A stretch of DNA of 5,950 bases, taken from positions 1 to 5,950 of the forward strand of contig CABTAA010000110.1 in NCBI GenBank assembly GCA_902482615.1, written 5' to 3'. This DNA comes from an uncultured Collinsella sp. (GTDB lineage: Bacteria > Actinomycetota > Coriobacteriia > Coriobacteriales > Coriobacteriaceae). Both the position numbers and the translations under genes were made by a program. The notes beneath the pieces are model-generated. The model worked only from the letters and a program-made list of their open reading frames with translations, was not told where the DNA came from and did no database searches. Positions within the stretch are counted from its first letter, which is position 1, and every line of letters starts with the position of its first letter. Shown here piece by piece: positions 5,849 to 5,950 of this stretch.

Positions 5849-5950
5849 CAGTATCCGGTTCCTCTCTGTTGATAGAACTCGCCACCGGTGAGGGCGCGGG
5901 TGCGGCTGAGGTTTACGTGGCAGATGGCGCAGGCCAGGGCATCGGCGGCA
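5848..5950 (-). CDS. ruvC: Crossover junction endodeoxyribonuclease RuvC, last 33 codons (truncated by window edge)
   Basis: RuvC is the dimeric, metal-dependent nuclease that resolves Holliday junctions. Only the C-terminal tail is inside the window; the minus-strand frame from 5949 reads AADALACAICHVNLSRTRA and ends GTGY before TGA at 5850-5848. The AADALA block corresponds to the DAADALA active-site helix of E. coli RuvC (D138, D141). The second aspartate is visible here, and the single base left of the preceding codon is T on the minus strand, as needed for a GAT aspartate. The stop codon shares its A with the ruvA ATG (TGATG), so the three ruv genes should be co-transcribed and translationally coupled. 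The promoter lies outside the window. Confidence 0.9.
   Translation of the reverse strand, partial: AADALACAICHVNLSRTRALTGGEFYQQRGTGY

Noticed and set aside
4818..5872. Plus-strand open frames of 222 and 234 codons opposite ruvB and ruvA
   Set aside because: They are antisense to intact, motif-bearing ruvA and ruvB, have Arg/His-rich unnatural composition, and overlap each other.

Overview
The window is best read as two unrelated pieces of DNA joined inside a tuf (EF-Tu) gene, most likely by metagenome assembly. From about 1071 to 5950 it looks like a high-GC Gram-positive genome of the Coriobacteriia/Collinsella kind. That assignment rests on GC-rich codon use, the actinobacterial ruvC-ruvA-ruvB order and a stand-alone fhs; it is an inference and not a database result. 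Positions 1 to about 885 carry the end of fusA and the start of tuf from a different bacterium, which I would place loosely in Clostridia. Its codon use includes many ATA isoleucine codons, which the right-hand genes avoid. A third codon style, resembling Bacteroidales tuf, appears within tuf from about 885 to 1040.

Layout on the plus strand: the C-terminal 181 codons of EF-G (1-546), a 74-bp gap, then EF-Tu from 621. The EF-Tu frame is normal for about 150 residues (G1 to G4 GTPase motifs). It then runs into about 31 unrelated codons and stops at 1166, without G5 and without domains II and III. Everything after that is on the minus strand.

Minus strand, in order of transcription from the right edge: the last 33 codons of ruvC, then ruvA and ruvB. 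These three are joined by two identical TGATG stop/start overlaps and encode the Holliday junction resolvase and branch-migration motor. After a 144-bp gap with a plausible extended -10 promoter comes fhs (formate-tetrahydrofolate ligase), closed by a strong intrinsic terminator. Last is a single-pass membrane protein of unknown function. It has a disordered Pro/Gln/Tyr-rich cytoplasmic part with repeated T-x-V-M/V motifs, a PASTA-like extracytoplasmic segment and a C-terminal stretch of four 7-residue repeats.

I found no mobile element, CRISPR array, RNA gene or undescribed multi-gene system. The content is housekeeping (translation, recombination, one-carbon metabolism). The most important observation is the chimeric junction, followed by the unusual architecture of the membrane protein.
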